Shown here piece by piece: positions 15,059 to 21,644 of a stretch of DNA of 54,096 bases. The DNA is from Deltaproteobacteria bacterium. Lineage in GTDB: Bacteria; Desulfobacterota; BSN033; UBA1163. Under the pieces are notes generated by a model. It saw nothing but the letters and a program-made list of their open reading frames with translations, did not search any database and was not told the DNA's origin. The DNA lies in assembly GCA_020059605.1 (NCBI GenBank), contig JAGVBT010000025.1, forward strand, positions 1-54,096, given 5' to 3'. How positions within the stretch are numbered: the first letter of the stretch is position 1; each line of letters begins with the position of its first letter. The position numbers and the translations under genes are program-made.

Positions 15059-15145
15059 TGACGCTGGCATTGATACGGAAACATTAGCTGTTTGGCGGAT
15101 TGGAGCTTGCGTACTCCTGTATGCCAATATAGGCGTCAACCCAGA

Positions 15146-15211
15146 GCCTAACAAGTCGCTGAAGGAGGACGCGGCAAAAGAAGGCCGCGCCCCTTAGCTT
15201 TTTCGTTAGGT
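15146..15211 (+). repeat. attC site
   Basis: Left core GCCTAAC (15146-15152) and right core GTTAGGT (15205-15211). The centre GACGCGGC...GCCGCGCC is palindromic, flanked by TCGCTGAAGG-type arms. Confidence 0.88.
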
Positions 15212-15225
15212 GATAAGGAGGATTC

Positions 15226-15390
15226 ATGCATCTTATTGGTGAGCAAGGGGTTGGGATATTTTTATTAGTAGTGTTGGCCTTGCAGGGCGGGGCAATGCTG
15301 GCCTGCACCGGGAGATTTCTGCAGATTAAACCCGAAGGACAAAATATAGTCATGGTGGAGAACTGCTTCAACACAGCTTCGAGCGCTTGA
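15226..15390 (+). CDS. 54-aa putative membrane-anchored or lipoprotein-like peptide
   Basis: A short gene with a strong ribosome-binding site (AAGGAGG at 15216-15222) just before ATG 15226. It encodes 54 residues: a short N-terminus, a hydrophobic stretch (GIFLLVVLALQGGAMLAC, residues about 10-27) ending in a cysteine that only loosely fits a lipobox, then a polar tail with one more cysteine. It is the only candidate gene between the attC sites at 15146 and 15481, which supports it being real. Function unknown. The 90 bp between its stop and the next attC hold nothing recognisable. Confidence 0.6.
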   Translation: MHLIGEQGVGIFLLVVLALQGGAMLACTGRFLQIKPEGQNIVMVENCFNTASSA

Positions 15391-15480
15391 AAGTTGAGAA
15401 TTTCGAGCGCGAGGCGCGCGATGATGTTCGCAAGGAAGCGCTCTCGTTAAAGCGATCAGCGGGGAAGGAAGAAAAATGAC

Positions 15481-15547
15481 GGCTAACCTCCGCTTCCACG
15501 GGACGGCGTCGCTAACGCGCCGCCGCCCGTGAAGCGGGCCGTTAGCA
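15481..15547 (+). repeat. attC site
   Basis: Left core GGCTAAC (15481-15487) and right core GTTAGCA (15541-15547). Arms CTTCCACGGG and CCCGTGAAG pair; the inner GGCGTCGCTAACGCGCC is itself palindromic and contains another GCTAAC core-like word. Confidence 0.9.
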
Positions 15548-15559
15548 TCAAAATATTTA

Positions 15560-15587
15560 TTGACTAAAGGTATATTTAAGGTATAAT
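15560..15587 (+). promoter_or_regulatory. promoter of the BrnT-BrnA cassette
   Basis: TTGACT (15560-15565), 16-bp spacer, perfect TATAAT (15582-15587). The BrnT start codon follows only nine bases after the -10 box, so the transcript would be leaderless or nearly so. Confidence 0.75.
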
Positions 15588-15596
15588 AATTATATT

Positions 15597-15860
15597 ATGG
15601 ACTTTGAGTTCGACCCCCAGAAAAGTGAAAGCAACAAGCAGAAACACGGTATTGATTTTTATGAAGCCCAGGAGTTATGGGATGATCCAGACTTTATTGA
15701 GATTCCGGTAAAAACCAGTGATGAACCAAGATTTCTGATAATTGGAAAGATTTCAGGAAATCATTGGTCAGGAGTTATTACATATCGGACTGAAAAGATA
15801 AGAATTATTTCAGCACGACGATCCAGAAAAGAGGAGGTTGATATATATGAAAGCTCGTGA
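15597..15860 (+). CDS. brnT: BrnT-family toxin
   Basis: An 87-residue protein with the BrnT pattern: FEFDPQKSESNKQKHGIDF at the start, a middle strand RFLIIGKISG and the closing RIISARRSRKEEVDIYE. BrnT is a RelE-fold ribonuclease toxin neutralised by BrnA. No ribosome-binding site precedes the ATG, and the -10 box TATAAT ends nine bases upstream, so translation is probably leaderless. It overlaps the BrnA gene by 14 bp. Gene order toxin then antitoxin is normal for this family. Confidence 0.92.
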   Translation: MDFEFDPQKSESNKQKHGIDFYEAQELWDDPDFIEIPVKTSDEPRFLIIGKISGNHWSGVITYRTEKIRIISARRSRKEEVDIYESS

Positions 15861-16071
15861 GTTTGACAAGAAATTTGATGAAGGCGAGGATATTTCAAAA
15901 TACCTTGACGTATCAAAGGCGAGAAGGCCGGAACAGGAGCAAAAGAGAGTCAATGTGGATTTCCCTTTATGGATGATCCATTTATTGGATAAAGAAGCAA
16001 AACGGTTAGGTGTGCCTCGGCAGTCCATCATCAAAGTGTGGGTAGCAGAGCGTCTTGAAAAGGCATCTTGA
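15847..16071 (+). CDS. brnA: BrnA-family antitoxin
   Basis: A 74-residue protein of the BrnA type: an N-terminal toxin-binding part (MKAREFDKKFDEGEDISKYL) and a C-terminal ribbon-helix-helix DNA-binding part (KRVNVDFPLWMIHLLDKEAK, then LGVPRQSIIKVWVAERL). BrnA neutralises BrnT and represses the promoter. ATG 15847 has GAGGAGG (15832-15838) at good spacing, so the antitoxin, unlike the toxin, has a strong ribosome-binding site, which favours antitoxin excess. A TGA stop closes it ten bases before the next attC. Confidence 0.92.
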   Translation: MKAREFDKKFDEGEDISKYLDVSKARRPEQEQKRVNVDFPLWMIHLLDKEAKRLGVPRQSIIKVWVAERLEKAS

Positions 16072-16081
16072 AAATATCTGA

Positions 16082-16139
16082 TGCTAACAAGGCACTCCAG
16101 CGGATGGCTTACAGCCACCGCTGATTTAGCCCGTTCGAG
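16082..16139 (+). repeat. attC site
   Basis: Left core TGCTAAC (16082-16088) and right core GTTCGAG (16133-16139). Arms CTCCAGCGGATGGC and GCCACCGCTGA pair. Same short subtype as 17513. Confidence 0.9.
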
Positions 16140-16211
16140 GGACAGCAATGGAAGTCGGAGAGGGATCAACCCAAGCAGGAGGAGACCCAATCTCAGTGGA
16201 GGCAGATCGTG

Positions 16212-16721
16212 ATGAGCCTGCGCCTTCGCGATGTTACTGATGATGACCTGCCGGTCATTGAGCTGTGGCTGAATGCGGATCGTGTGCGTGGCACTTGGGG
16301 CGACCCCGATGCGAACATCCGGCTGCTGTGCGATTCACCAGTCGATGGGAGTTGGCGGGCCATCATCGAGACTGACGGCCGTAAAGTCGGGCTCGTGCTG
16401 TGGCAGCACCCCACACGCGAGGAGCTCGACGTGGCCGGCCTCGCCGACATTCCGGCGAGCGTGATCGACATCGACATCATGATCGGCGAGCTCAATGCCT
16501 TGGGGTTGGGACTGGGGTCGACCGCCATACGCCTCGTCGCCGAGGATGCGTTGTCCGACCCGGCGGTGCCGTTCGTGATGGCGTGCGTTCGGCTGGACAA
16601 CCTGGCCTCGCAGCGGGCATTCGCCAAGGCGGGCTTCCGCAAGGATAGGGAATTCGACGACGTCCCGAACGGGCGATATGTGCTCATGGTGCGTCACCGT
16701 CAGGGAGCGCAGATCGTATGA
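16212..16721 (+). CDS. GNAT acetyltransferase resembling AAC(6') enzymes
   Basis: A 169-residue GNAT acetyltransferase. The layout resembles aminoglycoside 6'-N-acetyltransferases of the AAC(6')-Ib type: DDLPVIELWLNADRVRGTWG near the start, IDIDIMIGELNALGLGLGST (acetyl-CoA binding loop) and CVRLDNLASQRAFAKAGFRK near the end. Whether it acts on an aminoglycoside cannot be told; related enzymes act on other small amines or proteins. A GTG at 16209 is an alternative start; GGAGG at 16198-16202 suits both. It is GC-rich and overlaps the next gene by ATGA, forming a two-gene cassette. Confidence 0.82.
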   Translation: MSLRLRDVTDDDLPVIELWLNADRVRGTWGDPDANIRLLCDSPVDGSWRAIIETDGRKVGLVLWQHPTREELDVAGLADIPASVIDIDIMIGELNALGLGLGSTAIRLVAEDALSDPAVPFVMACVRLDNLASQRAFAKAGFRKDREFDDVPNGRYVLMVRHRQGAQIV

Positions 16722-17563
16722 ACCAGCCCGGTCCCCGCTTCTGGGAGATTTTCTTCGAGGTTTACGAAAGCCTGCCCAGGCAAGGGCCCGGCAACCGCGC
16801 TTGCGCCGCCAGAGCCCTTGCTCTTTGCCGTGACCTTCCACAATCCCCCGCGATCCTCGATTTGGGTTGCGGAGTCGGCGGGCAGACCCTCCAGCTCGCC
16901 GAACTTGTTGCGTCGGGTTCCATCGTGGCAATCGACAGTCATGCGCCGAGCATCGAACGGCTGCAGGCCGCTATCTCGGAGCGCGGGCTTGTGCAGCGCG
17001 TCAGCACAATCGTCGGAGATATGGCCTGTCCGCAGCAGCCGCGTGGGAGTTTCGACCTCATCTGGTCGGAAGGCGCGCTCTACAACATCGGGCTGCGGAA
17101 CGCGCTGCGCGTCTGTCATGAGTTACTGCGTCCCGGCGGCTGCCTAGCTTTCACCGATGCGGTCTGGCGCAAGGAAGACCCGCCTCCCGCAGTCAAGGCC
17201 AGCTTCGACCTGGACTACCCGACCATGGGATGGCTGGATGACGATGTGGCGGCGATAGAAGGTTGCGGATTCGATCTGGTCGGGCACTTCACCCTGCCCG
17301 ATGAAGCGTGGTGGGACGATTTCTACACGCCCATGGAAACGCGCATCGCCGAGTTGCGCGGAAAATACTCCGGCGATGTTGAAGCCTCGGCCATACTCGA
17401 CCAGCTCGCCGAGGAGCCCAGGATGCACCGTCGCCATTCCGACTTCTACGCCTATGAGTACTTCGTGGCACGCCGCCCTCTTGCGCAGACGCGGCCTGAG
17501 ACGATCGATGCGCTCGAACAAGGCACTCCAGCGGACGGGCTAACGCCCGCCGCTGAGCGTTGA
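16718..17563 (+). CDS. class I SAM-dependent methyltransferase
   Basis: A 281-residue methyltransferase with motif I ILDLGCGVGGQTLQLAE (about residues 47-63), the acidic ribose-binding residue in IVAIDSHAPSIERL, motif IV-like FDLIWSEGALYNIG and a post-motif RPGGCLAFTDAVW. The C-terminal part (DEAWWDDFYTPMETRIAELR) resembles small-molecule methyltransferases of the UbiE/COQ5-like group. The substrate is unknown. Its start overlaps the stop of the acetyltransferase, so the two probably act together. The last 17 or so residues are encoded by the attC at 17513-17571, as in the DUF2442 cassette. The gene is clearly GC-richer than the preceding BrnTA cassette. Confidence 0.85.
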   Translation: MNQPGPRFWEIFFEVYESLPRQGPGNRACAARALALCRDLPQSPAILDLGCGVGGQTLQLAELVASGSIVAIDSHAPSIERLQAAISERGLVQRVSTIVGDMACPQQPRGSFDLIWSEGALYNIGLRNALRVCHELLRPGGCLAFTDAVWRKEDPPPAVKASFDLDYPTMGWLDDDVAAIEGCGFDLVGHFTLPDEAWWDDFYTPMETRIAELRGKYSGDVEASAILDQLAEEPRMHRRHSDFYAYEYFVARRPLAQTRPETIDALEQGTPADGLTPAAER

Positions 17564-17571
17564 CGTTCGCC
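17513..17571 (+). repeat. attC site overlapping a coding end
   Basis: Left core CTCGAAC (17513-17519) and right core GTTCGCC (17565-17571). Arms CTCCAGCGGACGGGC and GCCCGCCGCTGAG pair. The methyltransferase gene ends inside it at 17563. Confidence 0.9.
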
Positions 17572-17593
17572 TCTGTCATTGAAACGAAAATGG

Positions 17594-17622
17594 TTGACGT
17601 TATAACGTTATAATGTTATAGT
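17594..17622 (+). promoter_or_regulatory. promoter with palindromic operator of the RHH/RelE cassette
   Basis: TTGACG (17594-17599), 17-bp spacer, TATAGT (17617-17622). The spacer holds the perfect 14-bp palindrome TTATAACGTTATAA (17600-17613), and GTTATA recurs three times at 8-bp steps from 17599. This is the expected kind of site for autorepression by the ribbon-helix-helix antitoxin. Confidence 0.72.
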
Positions 17623-17649
17623 TACATAACTGTACCGGGAGGAAACGCG

Positions 17650-17883
17650 ATGGCCACCCAGGCTAAAAGAGCAACAATATATTTGGACCCCGATTTACAT
17701 AAAGCATTGCGGCTGAAATCGGCGGAGACTTCCCGATCTATATCAGAGCTTGTCAACAATGCCATCAAAGAAGCCCTTGCAGAAGATGCTGAGGATATCG
17801 CGGCGTTTGAAGAAAGGGGTAGAGAGCCATTGATTAGCTACGACGAAATGGTCAAAAGGCTAAAGAGAAATGGCCGTATATAA
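17650..17883 (+). CDS. ribbon-helix-helix antitoxin
   Basis: A 77-residue protein with a ribbon-helix-helix domain: the beta strand KRATIYLDPDLHKALRLKSA (about residues 6-25) and helix ETSRSISELVNNAIKEALAE, then an acidic C-terminal toxin-binding tail (EDAEDIAAFEERGREPLISY). It resembles antitoxins that pair with RelE/ParE toxins. It probably represses its own promoter through the TTATAACGTTATAA palindrome at 17600-17613. GGAGG precedes the ATG. Overlaps the toxin gene by 14 bp. Confidence 0.9.
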   Translation: MATQAKRATIYLDPDLHKALRLKSAETSRSISELVNNAIKEALAEDAEDIAAFEERGREPLISYDEMVKRLKRNGRI

Positions 17884-18127
17884 GGTCCTTTTCAAAGCCT
17901 CTGTTGAGAAAGACTTCGCCGCAATACCCAAGAAGGATCTGAAGAAAATCCTCAAACGTATTGAAGGACTCGTTGAGAACACAAGACCGTTGGGTTGCGA
18001 AAAGCTGACGGGGCAAGAAAGATATCGACTCCGTCAGGGACGGTATCGCATCGTCTATTCAATCCAGGGCGATGACCTCATCGTTTGGGTAGTCAAAGTG
18101 GGACACCGTAAAGACATTTATCGGTGA
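17870..18127 (+). CDS. RelE/ParE-family toxin
   Basis: An 85-residue RelE/ParE-fold protein: YKVLFKASVEKDFAAIPKKD at the start, an internal helix with LKKILKRIEGL, then GQERYRLRQGRYRIVYSIQG and the closing VVKVGHRKDIYR, the standard C-terminal signature. The basic and His residues in this last motif are those used by RelE-type mRNA interferases, though a gyrase-targeting ParE activity is also possible. Translated from a start 14 bp inside the antitoxin gene. Followed directly by the damaged attC. Confidence 0.92.
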   Translation: MAVYKVLFKASVEKDFAAIPKKDLKKILKRIEGLVENTRPLGCEKLTGQERYRLRQGRYRIVYSIQGDDLIVWVVKVGHRKDIYR

Positions 18128-18206
18128 GGCGAACAAACGGCTCCACCGGATCGCCAATGAACCCGGCACGCCGGCTGACCGCCTGAGTCTCGTGTGGCCG
18201 CTAACC
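18128..18206 (+). repeat. damaged attC site at the array end
   Basis: Left core GGCGAAC (18128-18134) and the left arm GGCTCCACCGGATCGCCAATG are intact and match the 1136 subtype. After CCGGCTGACCGCC the expected right core GTTRRRY is replaced by TGAGTCTCGTGTGG, so the site probably cannot recombine. A GCTAAC word at 18200 may be a remnant. Confidence 0.7.
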
Positions 18207-18261
18207 CGGGAGATTGTGTCTTTGAGCAAAAAGCACGATGCTGGAAGAAGACTAAAGAGAC

Positions 18262-18717
18262 ATGTTACACGCCTTGTCCGGCGAGAAGGTTAAGTTCCTC
18301 CTCGTCGGCGCCTATGCGATGGCAGCCCACGGTTATCCCCGGGCCACCATGGATATCGATATTTGGATCATGCCCTCTCCCCAGAACGCTGAGGCTGGTC
18401 TGGGGGCGTTACGCCGTTTTGGCGCTCCGCTCCACAATCTGGCCAGAGAAGACCTTCAAAAGGATGGGACCGTCTTTCAAATCGGGGTTGCCCCAAGGCG
18501 AATCGATTTCATCACCGGGGCATCCGGACTTCAGTTTGAGGAGACCTATGGACGGTCACTGGCTGTGAACATCGAGGGAATCGAAGTGCATATTCCGTCG
18601 ATCGACGATCTAATTCGCAACAAGAGGGCATTAGGAAGAACCAAAGATTTCGCCGATGCTGAAGCATTGGAATCGCTAAAGTCTGCAGAACAAATTACTC
18701 CTCTTGACAAAGAATAG
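18262..18717 (+). CDS. nucleotidyltransferase-fold protein, N-terminus cut by a stop codon
   Basis: The 151-residue frame shows a minimal nucleotidyltransferase pattern: VGAYAMAAHGYPRATMDIDI (residues 15-33), with D31 and D33 as the metal-binding pair, and IPSIDDLIRNKRALGRTKD near the end. Similar proteins are orphan or AbiEii/MNT-like nucleotidyltransferases, some of them toxin-antitoxin parts. An in-frame ATG at 18238 starts MLEED, followed by TAA at 18253 and then RD-MLHAL. As I recall, relatives begin with a segment of this kind, so codon 6 appears to have become a stop, with possible restart at 18262. The protein may still be made, lacking about eight residues. No intact attC follows. 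Confidence 0.7.
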   Translation: MLHALSGEKVKFLLVGAYAMAAHGYPRATMDIDIWIMPSPQNAEAGLGALRRFGAPLHNLAREDLQKDGTVFQIGVAPRRIDFITGASGLQFEETYGRSLAVNIEGIEVHIPSIDDLIRNKRALGRTKDFADAEALESLKSAEQITPLDKE

Positions 18718-18796
18718 GGCGACCAATTTTTCTTACTGCCGACGCGAAACCCGCGGGTTGATTTCGACGTTGGACCTTAATTGATGGAGGAACAAC

Positions 18797-19099
18797 ATGC
18801 ACTTTCTTCTGTTTTACGAAGTGACAGCCGATTACGTAGAACGCAGGGCAGAATATCGCAACGAACATTTGAGACTTGCCTGGGAGTCATGGGCACGAGG
18901 GGAGCTCATTCTGGGGGGCGCTCTGACCGAACCGGTTGATGGAGCCGTCTTGCTTTTCAAGGCAGACTCTGCTTCGATTGTTGAGGCATTTGCCAAGAAG
19001 GATCCTTATGTGCGGAACGGTTTGGTGACAAGCTGGCGTGTCCGCCAGTGGATGACCGTTGCAGGTGATTTGGCTGCAACACCCGTAAGACCCGTATGA
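18797..19099 (+). CDS. YciI-like protein
   Basis: A 100-residue protein of the YciI/YCII type: MHFLLFYEV start, ERRAEYRNEHLRLAWESWARG with the conserved His, GGALTEPVDGAVLLF, then AFAKKDPYVRNGLV. These small ferredoxin-fold proteins are usually of unknown function. GGAGG sits eight bases before the ATG. It lies after the damaged attC; a GTTGGAC at 18769 could be a remnant core, but I see no convincing site on either side, so it may be either a last cassette or the first chromosomal gene. Confidence 0.85.
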   Translation: MHFLLFYEVTADYVERRAEYRNEHLRLAWESWARGELILGGALTEPVDGAVLLFKADSASIVEAFAKKDPYVRNGLVTSWRVRQWMTVAGDLAATPVRPV

Positions 19100-19162
19100 C
19101 AAACAGGTTAGGAACAACCGATGATTGCAGGCATTTGGAAGGGTTGGACAAAAGCAGGGAAT

Positions 19163-21481
19163 TTAGCGCTTTTGGATTTTAATGAATAAGAGAATCAGGA
19201 TCATGCTGCTCAATTTGATGACCGCCATCATGAAACAGGACTCTTTGAGACCGAGGATGGGAAAGAGCAGCACCCCGCCAAGCATCCCCCCGAAGAAACC
19301 ACCGAAAAGGTCCGCTCCATAAAGCAACCCCGCTGCATGGCCTACCCTTCCTTCTCCGGTGAGCGTGTTGATGTAGAGGTGGGTCGCCAGCGGGAATTGT
19401 AGCCCAACCAGGATTCCACAGATAAAAGACATCAACAGAAAGGTTGCGTAAAGGAGAGCATACACCAGGGGCTTCTCCAGGTGATAAGAGGGAATGGTAA
19501 GCACAAACGGGAGAAACAAGGCAAAGAGGATGAACGAACCTTCCGTCCAGAGGAAAAGCCGGGAACCTTTTGACATCCTGTCGAGCCGGTGAGTCATGAG
19601 CCCGCTGCCGAGCGCCGTGCCTACCATGAAGAGGGTGATCAGGAGGCCGATCTGGTGGTAGAGATAGCCGTACAGGGTCTGAAAGGTGAAGATGATGGCG
19701 AGGTTGAGCATCATGTCCGCGAAACCGGAGGTGAAAATGGCATAGGGCAGGGCGTAGCCTGAAAAACGGGGTTTCTTCAGGAAGAGGATGATAAAAAGGA
19801 GGGACAGAAGGGCGGCCAGAGCGGAGGCAAGTTCGATGCTTAATCGCTCAAACCGTTTAAATAGATTTGAAAGATAGGGGGAGAAGAGGGCATTCCAGTA
19901 GGAGAGGTTAAAAAAGACGCCCAGCGGACGGAAATCGGAGTTGATGCGGACCTCTTTCCCGTCCATCGACTTCTGAAACCAGTTGAGCCACCTCTCATGA
20001 AGCCGGTACTCGATATAGGTCCTGGTGAAGAGATGCGCGTGGATTCCCCTTTCTTCAAACCGTTGGGCCATATCCCCGGAGGTGACCGTCTTCAATTGCC
20101 CGGAGTCCGAAGCGAAGTAGAGGTTGGTCTCTCCGGGCATGATCCTCACATGTTTGAAAACAGTTTTTAACGTATCGAGAATGCACCCGTTCAAATCGGC
20201 CAACTCCGGACTGATGTAGGTCAATGACCCCGGAAGTGTGAGGACCAGGATTCCCCCGGGGTTCATCTTTTTGCTAGCCATGGAGAAGAATTCGGCCGAG
20301 AAGAGCCTGTTCGTCTGCAATTCCTGCGGGCCAGGAATGCCAATGAAGATGAGATCGAAACGGTCCGGCGTCCTCTTTACGAAGAAACGGCCGTCCGTAT
20401 AGTGGATCCTCACCCTCGGGTCGGAGAGCTCGGCCCGGGTCAGGGGGGTCGGGAACCTTTGGATCATTTCTAACAGGAGGGGGTCGAGCTCCACATAGTC
20501 CACGCGATCGACCGGATATTTCAACACCTCACGGATCATTCCTCCGGCCCCGCCGCTCAGGATGAGAACCCGGGCGGGTTTTTCATGGAGGAGCATCGGG
20601 AAATGGACGAAGTCCTCAATGGCAGCGATGTCGGGCACAGGCGTGGTGATGGCAGGGACGCCGTCGGTAAAGAAAGTGAATTGCTCCTCCCTTTGGGCAA
20701 CGGTGATGCTCCCATAGATCGAACTTTCGTTGTGGATCACGTTTAATCCCTTCCACTGCAGCCGGAGGGAGGATTGGTGAATCCGGTCCGAAAAGGGCGT
20801 CAGAAGGAGCAGCAGAAAGAGGAGGAAGTAAAGGATGGTGATCAACCAGAAGAGGTTTTGAATTCGCAGAAGGAGTTTCCTCTCCGGCCAGAGGAGAAAG
20901 ACGGAGACGAAGGCGTTTAACAGAGAGATCATGAAGGCGATTTCAAAGGAATGGAAGTATTGAACGAGCAAGAAGGTGATCAACAGGCCGCCGACCATGG
21001 AGCCGATCGTTTCAAAGACATAGACTCTGCCGATGGAAGCGGCTTCCTTCGGGCCATATTGGGAATGGAGCTTACAGCCATAGGTGAAGAGGGCGCCGTG
21101 GGAAAGGGAGACGGGAAGGAGAATCAAAAAAGAAGAATAGAGGATCGGAGCGAATCCAAGCCCCTCTCCCGGAGTGGCAAGGAGGATGCTTTTAAAGGCA
21201 CGGCAAAGGTAGATGGAAAAGGGCAGGGCCACTGAAAAGAAGATCTGGAGAAAAACATAGGCCTCCATTTTCTTCTTTACTCTTTCAACCGACTTGCCGA
21301 TGATAAATGATCCGGCGGCCTCGAGGATCAACCAGTTGGCCAGGATGATGCCGAGGGTGAGCTCGTTTCCCAGGAAGGAGACGAGGAGCTCCCTCAGGAG
21401 GACGATCTGGGCGACGATGCCGCTTGCCCCCATGACCAGGAAGGAGACTTTAAGGAAAGAGGTTCCCATGCCCTCATTCAA
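19163..21481 (-). CDS. spermidine-synthase-like domain inside a polytopic membrane protein
   Basis: A 772-residue protein. The first about 210 residues form six or more membrane helices (for example GASGIVAQIVLLRELLVSFLG). The middle (about 240-500) is a spermidine-synthase-like Rossmann domain with ILSGGAGGMIREVLKYP (SAM-type binding loop) and VDYVELDPLLLEM. The C-terminal third is again membrane-embedded. Such fusions are widespread in Desulfobacterota and related groups and their substrate is unknown; real polyamine synthesis is doubtful. It is the first reverse-strand gene after the array and converges with the YciI gene. Confidence 0.82.
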   Translation of the reverse strand: MNEGMGTSFLKVSFLVMGASGIVAQIVLLRELLVSFLGNELTLGIILANWLILEAAGSFIIGKSVERVKKKMEAYVFLQIFFSVALPFSIYLCRAFKSILLATPGEGLGFAPILYSSFLILLPVSLSHGALFTYGCKLHSQYGPKEAASIGRVYVFETIGSMVGGLLITFLLVQYFHSFEIAFMISLLNAFVSVFLLWPERKLLLRIQNLFWLITILYFLLFLLLLLTPFSDRIHQSSLRLQWKGLNVIHNESSIYGSITVAQREEQFTFFTDGVPAITTPVPDIAAIEDFVHFPMLLHEKPARVLILSGGAGGMIREVLKYPVDRVDYVELDPLLLEMIQRFPTPLTRAELSDPRVRIHYTDGRFFVKRTPDRFDLIFIGIPGPQELQTNRLFSAEFFSMASKKMNPGGILVLTLPGSLTYISPELADLNGCILDTLKTVFKHVRIMPGETNLYFASDSGQLKTVTSGDMAQRFEERGIHAHLFTRTYIEYRLHERWLNWFQKSMDGKEVRINSDFRPLGVFFNLSYWNALFSPYLSNLFKRFERLSIELASALAALLSLLFIILFLKKPRFSGYALPYAIFTSGFADMMLNLAIIFTFQTLYGYLYHQIGLLITLFMVGTALGSGLMTHRLDRMSKGSRLFLWTEGSFILFALFLPFVLTIPSYHLEKPLVYALLYATFLLMSFICGILVGLQFPLATHLYINTLTGEGRVGHAAGLLYGADLFGGFFGGMLGGVLLFPILGLKESCFMMAVIKLSSMILILLFIKIQKR

Positions 21482-21526
21482 TATCAGTATCTTCCCTTTT
21501 TGTAAACCCCGTTAGAAAGTTTTCAA

Positions 21527-21545
21527 CTTTCGAACAGGGTAAAGG
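21527..21545 (+). repeat. dispersed 19-bp word upstream of the DUF72 gene
   Basis: CTTTCGAACAGGGTAAAGG, three differences from the word at 34613-34631. Just before it, GAAAGTT-TTC-AACTTTC forms a short hairpin. Confidence 0.5.
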
Positions 21546-21572
21546 TGCAGCCTGCCCGGGTTCATATCGAAG

Positions 21573-21601
21573 TTGACAATACCCTCCGATTCGACTATTT
21601 T
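21573..21601 (+). promoter_or_regulatory. putative promoter of the DUF72 gene
   Basis: Perfect TTGACA (21573-21578), 17-bp spacer, TATTTT (21596-21601). A small hairpin GGGCC-TTTC-GGCCC follows at 21611-21624 in the leader. Confidence 0.6.
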
Positions 21602-21644
21602 AAAAATACGGGCCTTTCGGCCCAATTCTTTCATCATTCTATAT

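Larger units (their letters stand above)
1..18206 (+). mobile_element. integron gene-cassette array (no integrase in window)
   Basis: All genes here read rightwards and nearly every one is followed by an attC-like site: a left core RYYYAAC, a folded middle, and a right core GTTRRRY. I place 23 complete sites and one damaged site. Several stop codons and one likely start codon lie inside the cores. There is no tyrosine recombinase gene in the window, so this is either the distal part of a chromosomal integron whose intI lies left of base 1, or an integrase-less cluster of attC sites. Cargo is mixed in base composition and mostly of unknown function, which is usual for environmental integrons. 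The right boundary is set by a damaged attC at about 18,128-18,206. Confidence 0.92.

Noticed and set aside
1..18206. CRISPR array as an explanation of the repeats
   Set aside because: Repeats are 60-150 bp, spaced by gene-length sequence of varying size, and of attC type; there are no cas genes.
18721..18796. Additional attC between the nucleotidyltransferase and YciI genes
   Set aside because: GTTGGAC at 18769 fits a right core, but I could not find a matching left core or arms, so I do not call a site.
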